Part shown: positions 51,453 through 59,597 of the stretch, one piece after another | Layout: each line of letters begins with the position of its first letter | How positions within the stretch are numbered: position 1 is the first letter of the stretch | NCBI RefSeq assembly: GCF_000526775.1 | Contig: NZ_JAGS01000001.1 | Coordinates: 3,534,001-3,598,000, forward strand | Origin: Ruminococcus albus AD2013 | GTDB lineage: Bacteria > Bacillota > Clostridia > Oscillospirales > Ruminococcaceae | Length of the DNA: 64,000 nucleotides | Reading direction: 5' to 3' | Translations under genes and position numbers: made by a program | Notes under the pieces: model-generated | What the model was told of the DNA's origin: nothing | Seen by the model: only the letters and a program-made list of their open reading frames with translations | Database searches by the model: none

Positions 51453-52163
51453 ATGACGTTTGAAGCCATTTACAACATTGCGCTGGAGGTCGCGAATGCT
51501 CGTACTCAAAGCGGAGAGTATATCGCGCCGGATGAAACTATATGTGTTATCTGTTCACGTACAGGCAGGGTGTATAACGGAGTAAGTCATATTGAAATGA
51601 TGAACGGAGCTCCGATGAGTGTTCATGCAGAGATCGAGGCAATGCGTAATATGCAGACTTACGGCAATGAAGTCGCAGTAGATTCGATGGTGCTGATAGA
51701 TACCATCAACCGCAGCCCGATGCTTCCATGTACAGGATGTGTGAACTACATAATGTCCATGAGCCCTGAAAATTCTATGGCTCGTGTGATAATGCCTGAC
51801 AGAATGATATCACTGCCCGAGATGCTCGGCATGGGAGGTGCATACCCGCCGAACAGCGCATTCAGCGGAATGCCAAACGGTATGCCCGCGGCAGCACCTG
51901 TACAGTCAGGTTATATGTCAGGACAGTTCGTACAGTCGGTGCAGTTCGGCTCAGCAGCACCGGTACCCTCCTCACCGCTGACTTCTGTGACATCATCACA
52001 GTATGAAGGCGGCAACGGCGGCACAGCCAAGAATGATCTGCTGAAAAGCCGTGTCAGCAGCCTTATGAGCGCAGCGGAGAATGATGACGAAGAAGATGCT
52101 GAATTCCTTGAAGAACTCGGCAACGGCAAAAAGAAGAAAGGTCTGTTCGGACTGTTTGGTTAG
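51453..52163 (+). CDS. Cytidine-deaminase-fold protein with low-complexity tail
   Basis: A 236-residue protein. Residues 1-120 have the cytidine deaminase fold signature: VHAEIEAM with His58 and catalytic-type Glu60, and LPCTGCVNYI with Cys93 and Cys96, so a full zinc site at family-typical spacing. Residues 125-200 are rich in Gly, Met, Pro, Ser and Gln, followed by an acidic segment (ENDDEEDAEFLEELGNG) and the end KKKKGLFGLFG, possibly a membrane-touching amphipathic tail. Free cytidine deaminases are about 130 residues and lack such a tail. It is followed by a Cache/GGDEF-like membrane protein 78 bases on. Substrate unknown. Confidence 0.78.
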   Translation: MTFEAIYNIALEVANARTQSGEYIAPDETICVICSRTGRVYNGVSHIEMMNGAPMSVHAEIEAMRNMQTYGNEVAVDSMVLIDTINRSPMLPCTGCVNYIMSMSPENSMARVIMPDRMISLPEMLGMGGAYPPNSAFSGMPNGMPAAAPVQSGYMSGQFVQSVQFGSAAPVPSSPLTSVTSSQYEGGNGGTAKNDLLKSRVSSLMSAAENDDEEDAEFLEELGNGKKKKGLFGLFG

Positions 52164-52241
52164 TAAGCATTTCGGATAATATATAGACTGAATTATTAAT
52201 CGGGACTTTCGATTCCCGAGAAGAGAAAGGGTAGTTAGAAT

Positions 52242-53888
52242 ATGGCAAAATCAAAGAAAAAAGAAAAGAAAAAGTTCAGAATATCACTTAACTTTGTGCT
52301 TATCATTCAGCTCGCAATAATGCTGTCTGTATCGATAGTTACAACAAATACCGTAAGTAACAGGACCAGAGAGAGTGCGGATGCGCATATGGCTATGACA
52401 TCTGAAGAGCGTGCGCAGGTGGTATTGAACCACATCGAGCTGTATGAGCGTCAGCTTGGGGACTTTGCAAGAGCCAGACAGGTCACAGACCTCCTCAACA
52501 AAGTGAACGATGAGAAAAACGGTCTTAGCGGTGATGAACTAACCAAAGATGTGAAGGATATGAGCGTTGAAGAACTTACTGCGATCGCTCAGAAACTCAC
52601 TTCTGAATTCGGCGGATCGATCCCTTCATGTGAAGGTTTATGGATAGGCACATGGGATACCGTCGTGCTTACACACAGCACTTCACAGGAATCGATAGGA
52701 ATGCAGACCAGAACAGATGAAGCATTACTTGATGAGCTCCGTGAAAAAATGAAAAGTAAAGGAAACGGTGTTTACAACGCAGGCATCATCAAATCCCCTG
52801 CAACAGGTAATCAGATCGTTTCGATGTACAAGGCTATCTATGATAAGAACAGCAAGCCTATCGGTCTGGTAGGTCTGGGTATCAAAACTGATGGTCTGAT
52901 CAATACTCTGGATAGGATCTCCGGCGCAAACAAGGACATGAATAACGCGAAGAACAAGGAAAAGTATAGTAAATCAGAGCTTAGAAATGCAAATTACCTT
53001 ATGCTTTCCTCTACTGCTAAAACATATCTTTTCGTTCCTGATAAAGAGAAGATAAATCAGGAAGTTGAAATTCCCGAGCTGAAAGAGCTTTGTGAAAAAT
53101 ATGGTAATAACAACACACAAGATGAGGGTAAGGTCGAATACAAGGTAAACGGCACCGAATATGTTGCATCTTATGTATACTTACCGAATTATAACTGGCT
53201 GTTCTTCGTTTCAGCTCCTGTAAAGGAAGTTTACGCTCTGACAAACGGCATGAGACTGTTCCTGATCATATTCGGTTATGTCCTCCTTATTCTGACAGTA
53301 GTATTCTTCTTCATCAGTAAGAGACAGGAAAAGATCAACCAGAAGCTGATATCTACTATCGCAAAGAACTCTCAGACAAGACAGTCGCTGAACACCGCGA
53401 TGTTCAAGGATGTGCTGACGAATGCAAACAACCGTGTATCCTTCGCTATGGATATGGAGAATGCTGACGTAAGCGCACAGAAGCCTTGCTACTTCATGAT
53501 GTTCAATATCCTCGGATTCAGTGAGATCAACACCAGATTCGGTAACGATGCCGGCGACCGTCTGCTCGTTCGTACTGTTGATACTCTTACCGAAGTATTC
53601 CCCGGCAGGTCGGTATATCGTACTGGTTCCGATGAATTCGTTGTTATGATCCCCTCCGAGGGTGGTCAGCCTGCTCCCGATCAGGTAATGAATGATGTCA
53701 ACACAGCATTCAGACAGCTGATGGTTCCCGAGAAGATCGAGAATCAGGGCGCTATCTATCCTAAGTACAAGATCGCTGTCATCAGAAGAAGCGGTCCCGC
53801 AGATACTTCCGTAGTTTCTGCACTGAAGGAAATGACTAACGTTAGAGGCGAAGCTACATACGGTATGATCGATTACCGCGAGATGTAA
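52242..53888 (+). CDS. Membrane sensor with Cache-like domain and degenerate GGDEF domain
   Basis: A 548-residue protein. A Lys-rich start precedes TM1 (LNFVLIIQLAIMLSVSIVTT, about 16-36). Residues about 38-345 form an extracellular double-Cache-like sensor (PSCEGLWIGTWDTVV, KPIGLVGLGIK, VYLPNYNWLFFVSAP). TM2 is LFLIIFGYVLLILTVVFFFI (about 347-367). The C-terminus is GGDEF-like with DVLTNANNRVSF, but the metal Asp is replaced by Asn422 (MMFNILGFSEIN), the signature reads GSDEF (462-466), and no RxxD inhibitory site is seen. Cyclase activity is therefore doubtful; it may bind nucleotides as a receptor. Confidence 0.85.
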   Translation: MAKSKKKEKKKFRISLNFVLIIQLAIMLSVSIVTTNTVSNRTRESADAHMAMTSEERAQVVLNHIELYERQLGDFARARQVTDLLNKVNDEKNGLSGDELTKDVKDMSVEELTAIAQKLTSEFGGSIPSCEGLWIGTWDTVVLTHSTSQESIGMQTRTDEALLDELREKMKSKGNGVYNAGIIKSPATGNQIVSMYKAIYDKNSKPIGLVGLGIKTDGLINTLDRISGANKDMNNAKNKEKYSKSELRNANYLMLSSTAKTYLFVPDKEKINQEVEIPELKELCEKYGNNNTQDEGKVEYKVNGTEYVASYVYLPNYNWLFFVSAPVKEVYALTNGMRLFLIIFGYVLLILTVVFFFISKRQEKINQKLISTIAKNSQTRQSLNTAMFKDVLTNANNRVSFAMDMENADVSAQKPCYFMMFNILGFSEINTRFGNDAGDRLLVRTVDTLTEVFPGRSVYRTGSDEFVVMIPSEGGQPAPDQVMNDVNTAFRQLMVPEKIENQGAIYPKYKIAVIRRSGPADTSVVSALKEMTNVRGEATYGMIDYREM

Positions 53889-53910
53889 TAAGTCATAATG
53901 TTGAGTTTAA

Positions 53911-53945
53911 GGACCTCTTTCGCATAAGCGGAAGAGGTCCTTTTT
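53911..53945 (+). terminator. Terminator of the deaminase/GGDEF unit
   Basis: GGACCTCTTTCGC (53911-53923), loop ATAA, GCGGAAGAGGTCC (53928-53940), then TTTTT. Confidence 0.92.
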
Positions 53946-53963
53946 ATAACGAAAGGAGAGTTC

Positions 53964-54596
53964 ATGATGATAGATAAGCTGACCGTCAATGAACACAGCA
54001 GTATACGTATCGGTGCTGATAAGGTGATCTATTTCGATCCGTTCCACCTTAATAAGGCGGATCACGATGCGGATATAATTTTCATCACCCACGATCACTA
54101 TGACCATTTTTCACCCGAGGATATAGAAAAATGCGCGGGCAGCGATACACTTTTCGTTGCACCCTATACTATGGTGAAGGCATTTTCAAAAGCCAAGATA
54201 AGCGAAGAACGCGTAACTTTCATGCACGCGGGTTACAGCGCCGAGATACTCGGTATACCTGTTGATGCGATAGCAGCATATAATGCGATAAAGCCATTTC
54301 ACCCCAAGAAAAACGGCTGGCTCGGTTATGTAGTCACATTGGAGGGCAAGCGTATATATGTCTGCGGCGATACCGATGCTACCCCCGAAGCTAAAGCTGT
54401 TACCTGCGATATCATATGTGTACCCATCGGCGGAACGTATACCATCGGTGCAAAACAGGCGGCTGAACTCGTAAACCTGATAAAGCCCGAGATAGCCGTC
54501 CCGACCCACTACGGAAGCACAGTAGGCAAACCCGCCGACGCTGATACTTTTGCCGCCTGCGTGGAACCGCCCATCAAAGTAGTCAAAAAACTCTGA
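53964..54596 (+). CDS. MBL-fold metal-dependent hydrolase
   Basis: A 210-residue metallo-beta-lactamase-fold protein of the UlaG/UPF0173 type. The dinuclear metal motif is THDHYDHF, followed by FMHAGYS, GYVVTLEGKRIYVCGDTDAT and the late His in PTHYGSTVG. Substrate unknown; relatives include small-molecule lactonases and N-acyl hydrolases. AAAGGAGAG precedes the start; an ATG directly after is an alternative. Confidence 0.88.
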   Translation: MMIDKLTVNEHSSIRIGADKVIYFDPFHLNKADHDADIIFITHDHYDHFSPEDIEKCAGSDTLFVAPYTMVKAFSKAKISEERVTFMHAGYSAEILGIPVDAIAAYNAIKPFHPKKNGWLGYVVTLEGKRIYVCGDTDATPEAKAVTCDIICVPIGGTYTIGAKQAAELVNLIKPEIAVPTHYGSTVGKPADADTFAACVEPPIKVVKKL

Positions 54597-54615
54597 CGAT
54601 ACAGCAGGAATAAAG

Positions 54616-54645
54616 AAAGCGCAGTGCGATATGTACTGCGCTTTT
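54616..54645. terminator. Terminator between the MBL and ECF genes
   Basis: AAGCGCAGT (54617-54625), loop, ACTGCGCTT (54635-54643), then TTATT; A-rich on the other side. Confidence 0.8.
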
Positions 54646-54663
54646 ATTAGTATGACCATGCCG

Positions 54664-55227
54664 TCAGCGTGCCGCTTTGTGTAAGAGGTGCTGTTTGAAT
54701 TTCATTTTATCGAGTACAGTTCCGACCGTAATGTATATAGCCGCACCGATACCTGTCTGTACGCAGTAGGCTGGCACCTGAGCGAATGCCGCGGCAAAAG
54801 CGGTCTTTGAAATCCCGCCCGACATGAAAATTCCCTGATACAGGCTGTATCCCACGGCACAGAGGATAAGTGCGGGGATAAGCGCAAGGATATTCCTTTT
54901 GTTGACGATAGTTTCGGTTTTAGAGGAAAAGCACAGCGCCGCCAGTGCCTTTATCACCAGTGTTGCGGGAAGCCATACCACGAATCCGCCCAGACCATCA
55001 GCCAGACCCGCACCTATCGCCGCAGCTGCCGCCGCATAAGGCGCAGGAAGAAGACAAGCCGCCAGAAATACCGCGCTGTCACCCGCGTGAGTATATCCCG
55101 CACCTGTGGGGACTTTTACAAAGGCAGTCAGCAGATATATCATCGCCGCGAAGACCCCCGCAAGTGTCAGATATAATACTTTCTCCCTGTCCGTTCTTTT
55201 GCTTTGTGCAGCATTTGTTGCTGTCAT
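54664..55227 (-). CDS. ECF transporter S component family protein
   Basis: A 187-residue membrane protein with about five helices (LYLTLAGVFAAMIYLLTAFV, AVFLAACLLPAPYAAAAAAI, ILALIPALILCAVGYSLYQG). The segment AGYTHAGDSAVFLAACLLP is typical of vitamin or precursor-binding S components. No energy-coupling module is adjacent, so it probably shares a group II ECF module; ligand unknown. The start at 55227 has AAAGGAG eight bases upstream. Promoter at 55252-55280. Confidence 0.8.
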   Translation of the reverse strand: MTATNAAQSKRTDREKVLYLTLAGVFAAMIYLLTAFVKVPTGAGYTHAGDSAVFLAACLLPAPYAAAAAAIGAGLADGLGGFVVWLPATLVIKALAALCFSSKTETIVNKRNILALIPALILCAVGYSLYQGIFMSGGISKTAFAAAFAQVPAYCVQTGIGAAIYITVGTVLDKMKFKQHLLHKAAR

Positions 55228-55251
55228 ATTCATCACTCCTTTACTGAAAAT

Positions 55252-55280
55252 ATCATAGCATATCGATGGGATAAATGCAA
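55252..55280 (-). promoter_or_regulatory. Promoter of the ECF S-component gene
   Basis: On the minus strand TTGCAT (55280-55275), 17-bp spacer, TATGAT (55257-55252). Confidence 0.6.
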
Positions 55281-55284
55281 ATCC

Positions 55285-55342
55285 CAAAAAACAAAAAAGA
55301 TCCGCGCTCCGTTTTTGCACAATGCACTAAAGGGGCGCGGAT
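55285..55342 (-). terminator. Terminator of the PNP cluster
   Basis: ATCCGCGC (55300-55307) and GCGCGGAT (55335-55342) flank a 27-base loop; A-rich sequence to the left gives a T-rich tract on the minus strand. Confidence 0.7.
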
Positions 55343-55468
55343 ATATTTTCTTGTTAAGTTGTCGGTGCACAAAGCTTTTGCGCAGATTTTTTTCGCTCAA
55401 AAGCTCTCATTGACGAACTGCACAGCAAATCGCTTCGGCATAGGTGTTATGATGTGCATTAGGTAGAA

Positions 55469-56296
55469 TCATTCCGAAAGCCCTGCGATGAAACGCTCCA
55501 CCAGAGCCCCGAATTTTACCTCGGCTTTGTCAGCGGCTTCCTTGACTTCCTCGTGAGAAAGGGGTACTTCCGATATGCCTGCCGCCATATTGGTTATCAG
55601 CGATATACCGCAGACACGCACTCCCATATGCCGCGCCGCGATAGCTTCTACCGCCGTTGACATACCAACAGCATCAGCTCCAAGCACCGAGAGCATTTTT
55701 ATCTCCGCGGGAGTTTCATATGAGGGACCCGTCAGCTGACAGTATACGCCCTCTTTCAGCTCTGTACCCAGACTTTCGGTGCAAGCCTTTATCCTGCCGC
55801 TTAGCTCGCGGTCATAGACCTCGCTCATATCAGGGAATCTTGTACCGAGTTCAGAAAGATTATTTCCTATCAGCGGATTAGGCACAAAGCAGGAGATGTG
55901 GTCTTTTATAAGCATAAGGTCGCCTGCGCTGAAGCCTTTATTCACGCCTCCTGACGCGTTTGTCAGCAGGAGGGTCTTTATACCGAGAAGCCCCATTATC
56001 CTTGCGGGCATGATGACGTCCTCCATGGGATAACCCTCATAGTAATGCACACGACCCTGCATTATCACAACGGGAGTTTTACCTATCTTTCCGAAAACGA
56101 AGCGTCCTTTGTGCCCCTCAACGGTGGAACGGGGAAAACATGGGATATCCTCATATGGTATCTCCGAAACTATCTCCGCTCTCTCGGCAAAATTGCCGAG
56201 TCCCGAACCGAGAACGATTCCGACCGCGGGCTTGATACCCGCACGCTTGCATATGTATTCTTTCGCTTTTTCCAGCTTTTCAGAGATTTCACACAT
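55469..56296 (-). CDS. punA: Purine nucleoside phosphorylase
   Basis: A 275-residue trimeric-type PNP that phosphorolyses guanosine, inosine and related nucleosides. Motifs: VGIVLGSGLGNFAE (phosphate site), TVEGHKGRFVFG, MQGRVHYYEGYPM, LLTNASGGVNKGF, GPSYETPAEIKML with MSTAVEAIAARH, and ISLITNMAAGIS near the end. GGAGG precedes the start by eight bases. It is the third gene after two small membrane-protein genes, separated from the nearer one by three bases. Confidence 0.95.
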   Translation of the reverse strand: MCEISEKLEKAKEYICKRAGIKPAVGIVLGSGLGNFAERAEIVSEIPYEDIPCFPRSTVEGHKGRFVFGKIGKTPVVIMQGRVHYYEGYPMEDVIMPARIMGLLGIKTLLLTNASGGVNKGFSAGDLMLIKDHISCFVPNPLIGNNLSELGTRFPDMSEVYDRELSGRIKACTESLGTELKEGVYCQLTGPSYETPAEIKMLSVLGADAVGMSTAVEAIAARHMGVRVCGISLITNMAAGISEVPLSHEEVKEAADKAEVKFGALVERFIAGLSE

Positions 56297-56299
56297 AGG

Positions 56300-56593
56300 T
56301 CAGTCCTCCTTGTTATTTTTACTTTTATCGTCTTTCATAGCCATTATCTCGGCGAGAATATCCGCCGAATTTGCCTGTTTCATGTGCTGTTTGTGCCGTC
56401 TGAAAAGCCTTATAACTGCAAATAACAGCCCTGCTGTCACTGCTATGACGATCAGCATAATTGCATCAGCCAGAACGCCTGCTCCTATCTTACCAGCTTT
56501 AACGCCCTTGAAAAGCATCGCGGTTATAGCCATCATCAGTGTGAAAATAAGCAGTATCGCCAGCATAAGACTGAGTTGCCTGAATCCTTTCAT
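56300..56593 (-). CDS. Small two-helix membrane protein, 97 aa
   Basis: Two hydrophobic helices (LSLMLAILLIFTLMMAITAM and AIMLIVIAVTAGLLFAVIRL) followed by a basic and then charged cytoplasmic tail ending KDDKSKNNKED. It is nested tightly between the 56609 gene (15 bases) and punA (three bases). Unknown family. Confidence 0.62.
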   Translation of the reverse strand: MKGFRQLSLMLAILLIFTLMMAITAMLFKGVKAGKIGAGVLADAIMLIVIAVTAGLLFAVIRLFRRHKQHMKQANSADILAEIMAMKDDKSKNNKED

Positions 56594-56608
56594 CTCATTG
56601 TCCTCTCA

Positions 56609-57028
56609 TTACTTAACGATATTTTCCAGACCGTTCATCTCTATATAATAGTTTGAATAGTCCACACGGTTAGCTATCACAGATATCTTTGCATCGAAGA
56701 GATAGGGCGTAGGGTCAGCGGCAAAGGGCTGTGTGCTGAACACGAATTTCTTTCCTGTTTCGGGTGAGGTATGGAAACAGTCGATAACATAGCCTTTCTT
56801 GTAGCCGTCGTACCTGACTTCAAGCCTTTCGGGGGTTATGCGTATATTGTCATTAGCCAGACGAAGTTGGTCTCTCTCCTCAAACCTCGGCATGATGAAA
56901 AGTTTTATTATCGTGACACTGATTCCCATAAACAGACCGCCTATCAGTGCCACCGCAAGACCCAGCGTTGTAAACAGCAGTACACCTGCTGCTAATATCA
57001 CAATAATAGCAATGAGTGCAAATATCAT
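56609..57028 (-). CDS. Membrane protein with small C-terminal domain, 139 aa
   Basis: The start at 57028 has AAAAGGAG upstream; a frame to 57049 exists. Two hydrophobic helices at the N-terminus (MIFALIAIIVILAAGVLLFT, GLAVALIGGLFMGISVTII) precede a soluble domain (about 55-139) with LEVRYDGYKKGYVIDCFHTS and SNYYIEMNGLENIV. No family recognised. First gene of the unit leading into punA. Confidence 0.62.
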   Translation of the reverse strand: MIFALIAIIVILAAGVLLFTTLGLAVALIGGLFMGISVTIIKLFIMPRFEERDQLRLANDNIRITPERLEVRYDGYKKGYVIDCFHTSPETGKKFVFSTQPFAADPTPYLFDAKISVIANRVDYSNYYIEMNGLENIVK

Positions 57029-57073
57029 AAAAGTTCTCCTTTTACACAATCATGAATGTCCGTAAATATCGTA

Positions 57074-57108
57074 TATATCCCGACTGTGCCGCAGCAGGTC
57101 GGGATATA
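57074..57108. terminator. Hairpin after the WYL operon (distal)
   Basis: TATATCCCGAC (57074-57084) and GTCGGGATATA (57098-57108), 11-bp perfect stem. No strong T tract follows on either strand, so it may be a structured element rather than a simple terminator. Confidence 0.5.
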
Positions 57109-57110
57109 AC

Positions 57111-57155
57111 AATGAAGCCTCCCGCAAGGCTTGACCTTACGACGGGAGGCTCATT
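57111..57155 (-). terminator. Hairpin after the WYL operon (proximal)
   Basis: AATGA(A)GCCTCCCG and CGGGAGGCTCATT form a 13-bp stem around an 18-base loop, between the WYL gene and the downstream membrane-protein gene. Confidence 0.6.
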
Positions 57156-57248
57156 TGCTTATCATATGATCTCTTTCTCGCAATTGCGGGTAGTAATCCC
57201 GCCCTCTCCAATTTTCATCAGGCACAGACGTATCTGCGCCCTGAAAGC

Positions 57249-58256
57249 TTACTTGTAGCTTTCGGATATCTCCTCCAGATATTCCTTAGCCTGCTCGATG
57301 ACGTTATCGGGCGCAAGTATCTTAGCCTTCTTGCCGAACTGGAAGAACCAGCCCCAGAAAGTAGGCGCGATCTGTACATCTGCTGTAAGGCAGAAAGTGG
57401 AATCGGAATTTCTGTGAGGGTGACAGTTCATGCCGAATTTGTCAATAATGACATTAGCCAGAGAATTATCGAACTGCATGGTAACGCTTTCCAGCTTGCC
57501 ACCGAACATACCATAGAGCGACTGCATATTGCTTACATCAGCTCTCTCCTCATCGGTGAGTTTTCTGGCACTTTCATCGGTCACATCGACATTTATCATT
57601 CTGTCAACTCTGTAGCGGCAGATCTTCTCGTGCTTGTTGCACCAGCAAACGAGGTAGTAGTTCTCGTTCTCCCACACCAGCGAATAGGGGGATACAGTGT
57701 AGAAATCTCCGCCGTGTTTGAGTATCTGCTTTTTGTCGGGGTTGAATTCGGTATACCTGAAACGTATTTCCTTCTCCTCGAAAATACCCTCCTGTATCTT
57801 GTTTACGGAGTAGTATATCTGCTCGTTGAAGTTCTTTGCGCGGTTATCGACGTGTATCTGTCTGCGCAGCTGCTTGCCCTTGTATTCGCTGGTAAGCGAC
57901 TGCAGCTTCTTGATAAGCTCCTGCGACTTCTTCTTTGTCAGAAATCTGCTGGAAGCGATAGCGTCAGCCAGCACAAAAAGCTCTTCCTGCTGGAAAGTTC
58001 TTTCGCCCAGGTAGTAAGCATTGGAATGTCCGTCCTTGACGGTCACGATGTCCATTCCGCTGTCGCAAAGCGTCTTGATATCATCATAGATGGTCTTGCG
58101 CTCTGCCTTGATGCCTATCTCACCGAGTATCTCGATGAGCTTGGCGCCCGTAAATGAATGATTCTCGTCGGTCTTAGCCTCGAACAGCTTCTTCATCGTA
58201 AGAAGCTTCTGCTTCTGTCTTGACTGTACTGCCACTTTATTTATCCTCCCCGCCAC
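57249..58256 (-). CDS. WYL-domain transcriptional regulator
   Basis: A 335-residue regulator. The N-terminus is a winged helix (LLTMKKLFEAKTDENHSFTG, AERKTIYDDIKTLCDSGMDI). The WYL domain lies at about 150-240 (IRFRYTEFNPDKKQIL, VSPYSLVWENENYYLVCWCN) and a C-terminal WCX-like part follows (APTFWGWFFQFGKKAKILAP). WYL proteins bind ligands, often nucleic-acid-related, and control defence or DNA-damage genes in some cases; the target here is unknown. It overlaps the DUF896 gene by 20 bases. Confidence 0.9.
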   Translation of the reverse strand: MAGRINKVAVQSRQKQKLLTMKKLFEAKTDENHSFTGAKLIEILGEIGIKAERKTIYDDIKTLCDSGMDIVTVKDGHSNAYYLGERTFQQEELFVLADAIASSRFLTKKKSQELIKKLQSLTSEYKGKQLRRQIHVDNRAKNFNEQIYYSVNKIQEGIFEEKEIRFRYTEFNPDKKQILKHGGDFYTVSPYSLVWENENYYLVCWCNKHEKICRYRVDRMINVDVTDESARKLTDEERADVSNMQSLYGMFGGKLESVTMQFDNSLANVIIDKFGMNCHPHRNSDSTFCLTADVQIAPTFWGWFFQFGKKAKILAPDNVIEQAKEYLEEISESYK

Positions 58257-58458
58257 GCTTCATATCCTTAACCTTGACCATGGAACCGTCGGGTTCCTTT
58301 ATCACGGTATGCTCCAGCGTATCGGTGAAATTCGCCGTTACACTCCGCCTGTATTCCATTCTCAGTGCTTCGCGCTCGGATTTCTCCTCTTTGGTCAGCT
58401 CCCTTTGCCTGGAAATGGCTGTCAGCTCAGATATTCTGTCAAGCTTTTTTTTCTCCAT
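58237..58458 (-). CDS. DUF896 family protein
   Basis: A 73-residue helical protein (MEKKKLDRISELTAISRQRE, LTKEEKSEREALRMEYRRSV) that fits the DUF896/YnzC family of small two-helix proteins in Firmicutes. Its end overlaps the WYL gene start, so the two are co-translated. Family role is not established. Confidence 0.85.
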   Translation of the reverse strand: MEKKKLDRISELTAISRQRELTKEEKSEREALRMEYRRSVTANFTDTLEHTVIKEPDGSMVKVKDMKRGGEDK

Positions 58459-58565
58459 AAATCTTTACACTGCTCCTTTGCCGCAATGACTTGTTTGATT
58501 TGTAACTTTTGTAATCTATTTGTAACCAAACAGGGCATAAACGACCCATTATGATAGGTGCATCC

Positions 58566-58610
58566 GGGCTTACACAATACCCGACCTCCGCAGGGGCTTA
58601 CACAATACCC
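58566..58610. repeat. 17-bp direct repeat
   Basis: GGGCTTACACAATACCC occurs at 58566-58582 and 58594-58610, 28 bases apart, with an internal GGG...CCC dyad in each copy. Confidence 0.75.
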
Positions 58611-58813
58611 TCACGAAGTTTTCACAGTTCTCGATATTCGTTCAGACATTTGTTATGATTTTTATATATTTTATATGTCCGATAAAACACCCCGAACCAT
58701 TATTGCAAGACCTATTATAGCACACCTTTCAACAAAAATCAAGCACAAATTGCACAAACAGTCCGATATTTTTCACTCAATTTGACTAAATTTTTTTCAA
58801 ATTGCGTTCACTA

Positions 58814-58842
58814 TTGACTTTGACCACAATATATGGTATACT
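58814..58842 (+). promoter_or_regulatory. Promoter of the sigma-like gene
   Basis: TTGACT (58814-58819), 17-bp spacer, TATACT (58837-58842). Confidence 0.82.
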
Positions 58843-58928
58843 AAAAATAAGAACAAACATTCGAGCTTGAAAATTTACAATTTGGTTACAAATTGATTTC
58901 GGGGAAAATACAGGAGGTTTCAGCTATC

Positions 58929-59264
58929 TTGACCAAAAAAAGACTCTCATATGAAACGGGTGCAGAATACCTGTCGGCGGGCGGCAGCTTTGAGGACGAA
59001 CTGTTCAAAGAAGAGCAAAAGGACGATACCGAAGCCCGCGCGGAGTATTCAAAAGCACTCTATAAAATGCTTGAAAACAATTTGACGAAAAAGCAAAAAT
59101 GTTATATAATATTATACTACTGGGACAAGCTGACTGTCAAGGAAATAGCCGAAAAATTCGGGGTTGACAAGTCTACAGTATCACGGACGATAGACCGCGG
59201 CAGAAAAAGAATAGTCGGAAACGCAGGCCGTGCTGCCATGAGCAGACTTTTTTCAAAAAAATGA
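58929..59264 (+). CDS. Sigma-70 region 4-like protein
   Basis: An about 111-residue protein started by TTG at 58929, 11 bases after AGGAGG; a TTG at 58893 has no site. Residues about 57-100 form a helix-turn-helix like sigma region 4 (LTKKQKCYIILYYWDKLTVK, EIAEKFGVDKSTVSRTIDRG). The N-terminal half lacks a region 2, so it is not a complete ECF sigma factor; it may be a regulator of the phage-activator type (sigma-70-like, region 4 only). Own promoter. Confidence 0.75.
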   Translation: MTKKRLSYETGAEYLSAGGSFEDELFKEEQKDDTEARAEYSKALYKMLENNLTKKQKCYIILYYWDKLTVKEIAEKFGVDKSTVSRTIDRGRKRIVGNAGRAAMSRLFSKK

Positions 59265-59290
59265 GGTGTCTGTAAAAACACCCGCGTTTG

Positions 59291-59400
59291 TGTACCACTG
59301 CCCGACTATCCGTTTTTTGACCCAACCGCTTTTTCGGCCTATCCGAATTTGCGGTCAGCCTCAGGCGGCGGTACTGTTTTTTGGTCGGGCAGGCTGTACG
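59291..59400 (+). ncRNA. Structured intergenic element of unknown class
   Basis: GTAC (59292-59295) plus CTGCCCGAC (59298-59306) pair with GTCGGGCAG (59384-59392) plus GTAC (59396-59399), enclosing a second stem CCGC/GCGG (59326-59329/59351-59354) and TCGG/CCGA (59334-59337/59343-59346), with several T runs. It could be a leader or a terminator of the sigma-like gene. No known riboswitch consensus was recognised. Confidence 0.45.
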
Positions 59401-59597
59401 CTTTTTTGAACGGCGTTCCTTTTTTATAAGGTATGCCTGATCGTGTATCGCCCCGTACAGGCAGTTCTGCGGAGATATCCATTTATTTCCTTGGCAGGAT
59501 ATCTGTGTTTCGTGAATAATTTTCCAATCTTGTCATGTTAGTTTTCCGAACATTCTGCCAAGATCCAAAGCCACACTTTTTATGAAAGGACAAAGCC
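59401..59597. other. Remaining gap before the decarboxylase gene
   Basis: About 200 bases with T runs, a small dyad TGCCTG/CAGGCA (near 59427-59465) and an inverted pair AGATATCC/GGATATCT (near 59473-59503). No gene. Confidence 0.45.

Larger units (their letters stand above)
58459..58928. other. Intergenic region before the sigma-like gene
   Basis: About 470 bases. It holds a 17-bp direct repeat (58566-58582 and 58594-58610) and a strong plus promoter (58814-58842). No gene was found; a frame at 58558-58785 has no protein character. Confidence 0.6.

Noticed and set aside
52242..53888. Active diguanylate cyclase
   Set aside because: The GGDEF signature reads GSDEF and a metal-binding Asp is replaced by Asn, so I describe it as degenerate.
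57414..58157. 247-codon frame opposite the WYL gene
   Set aside because: Antisense shadow of a well-supported regulator.
58566..58610. Short CRISPR-like array
   Set aside because: Only two repeat copies with an 11-base gap and no cas genes.
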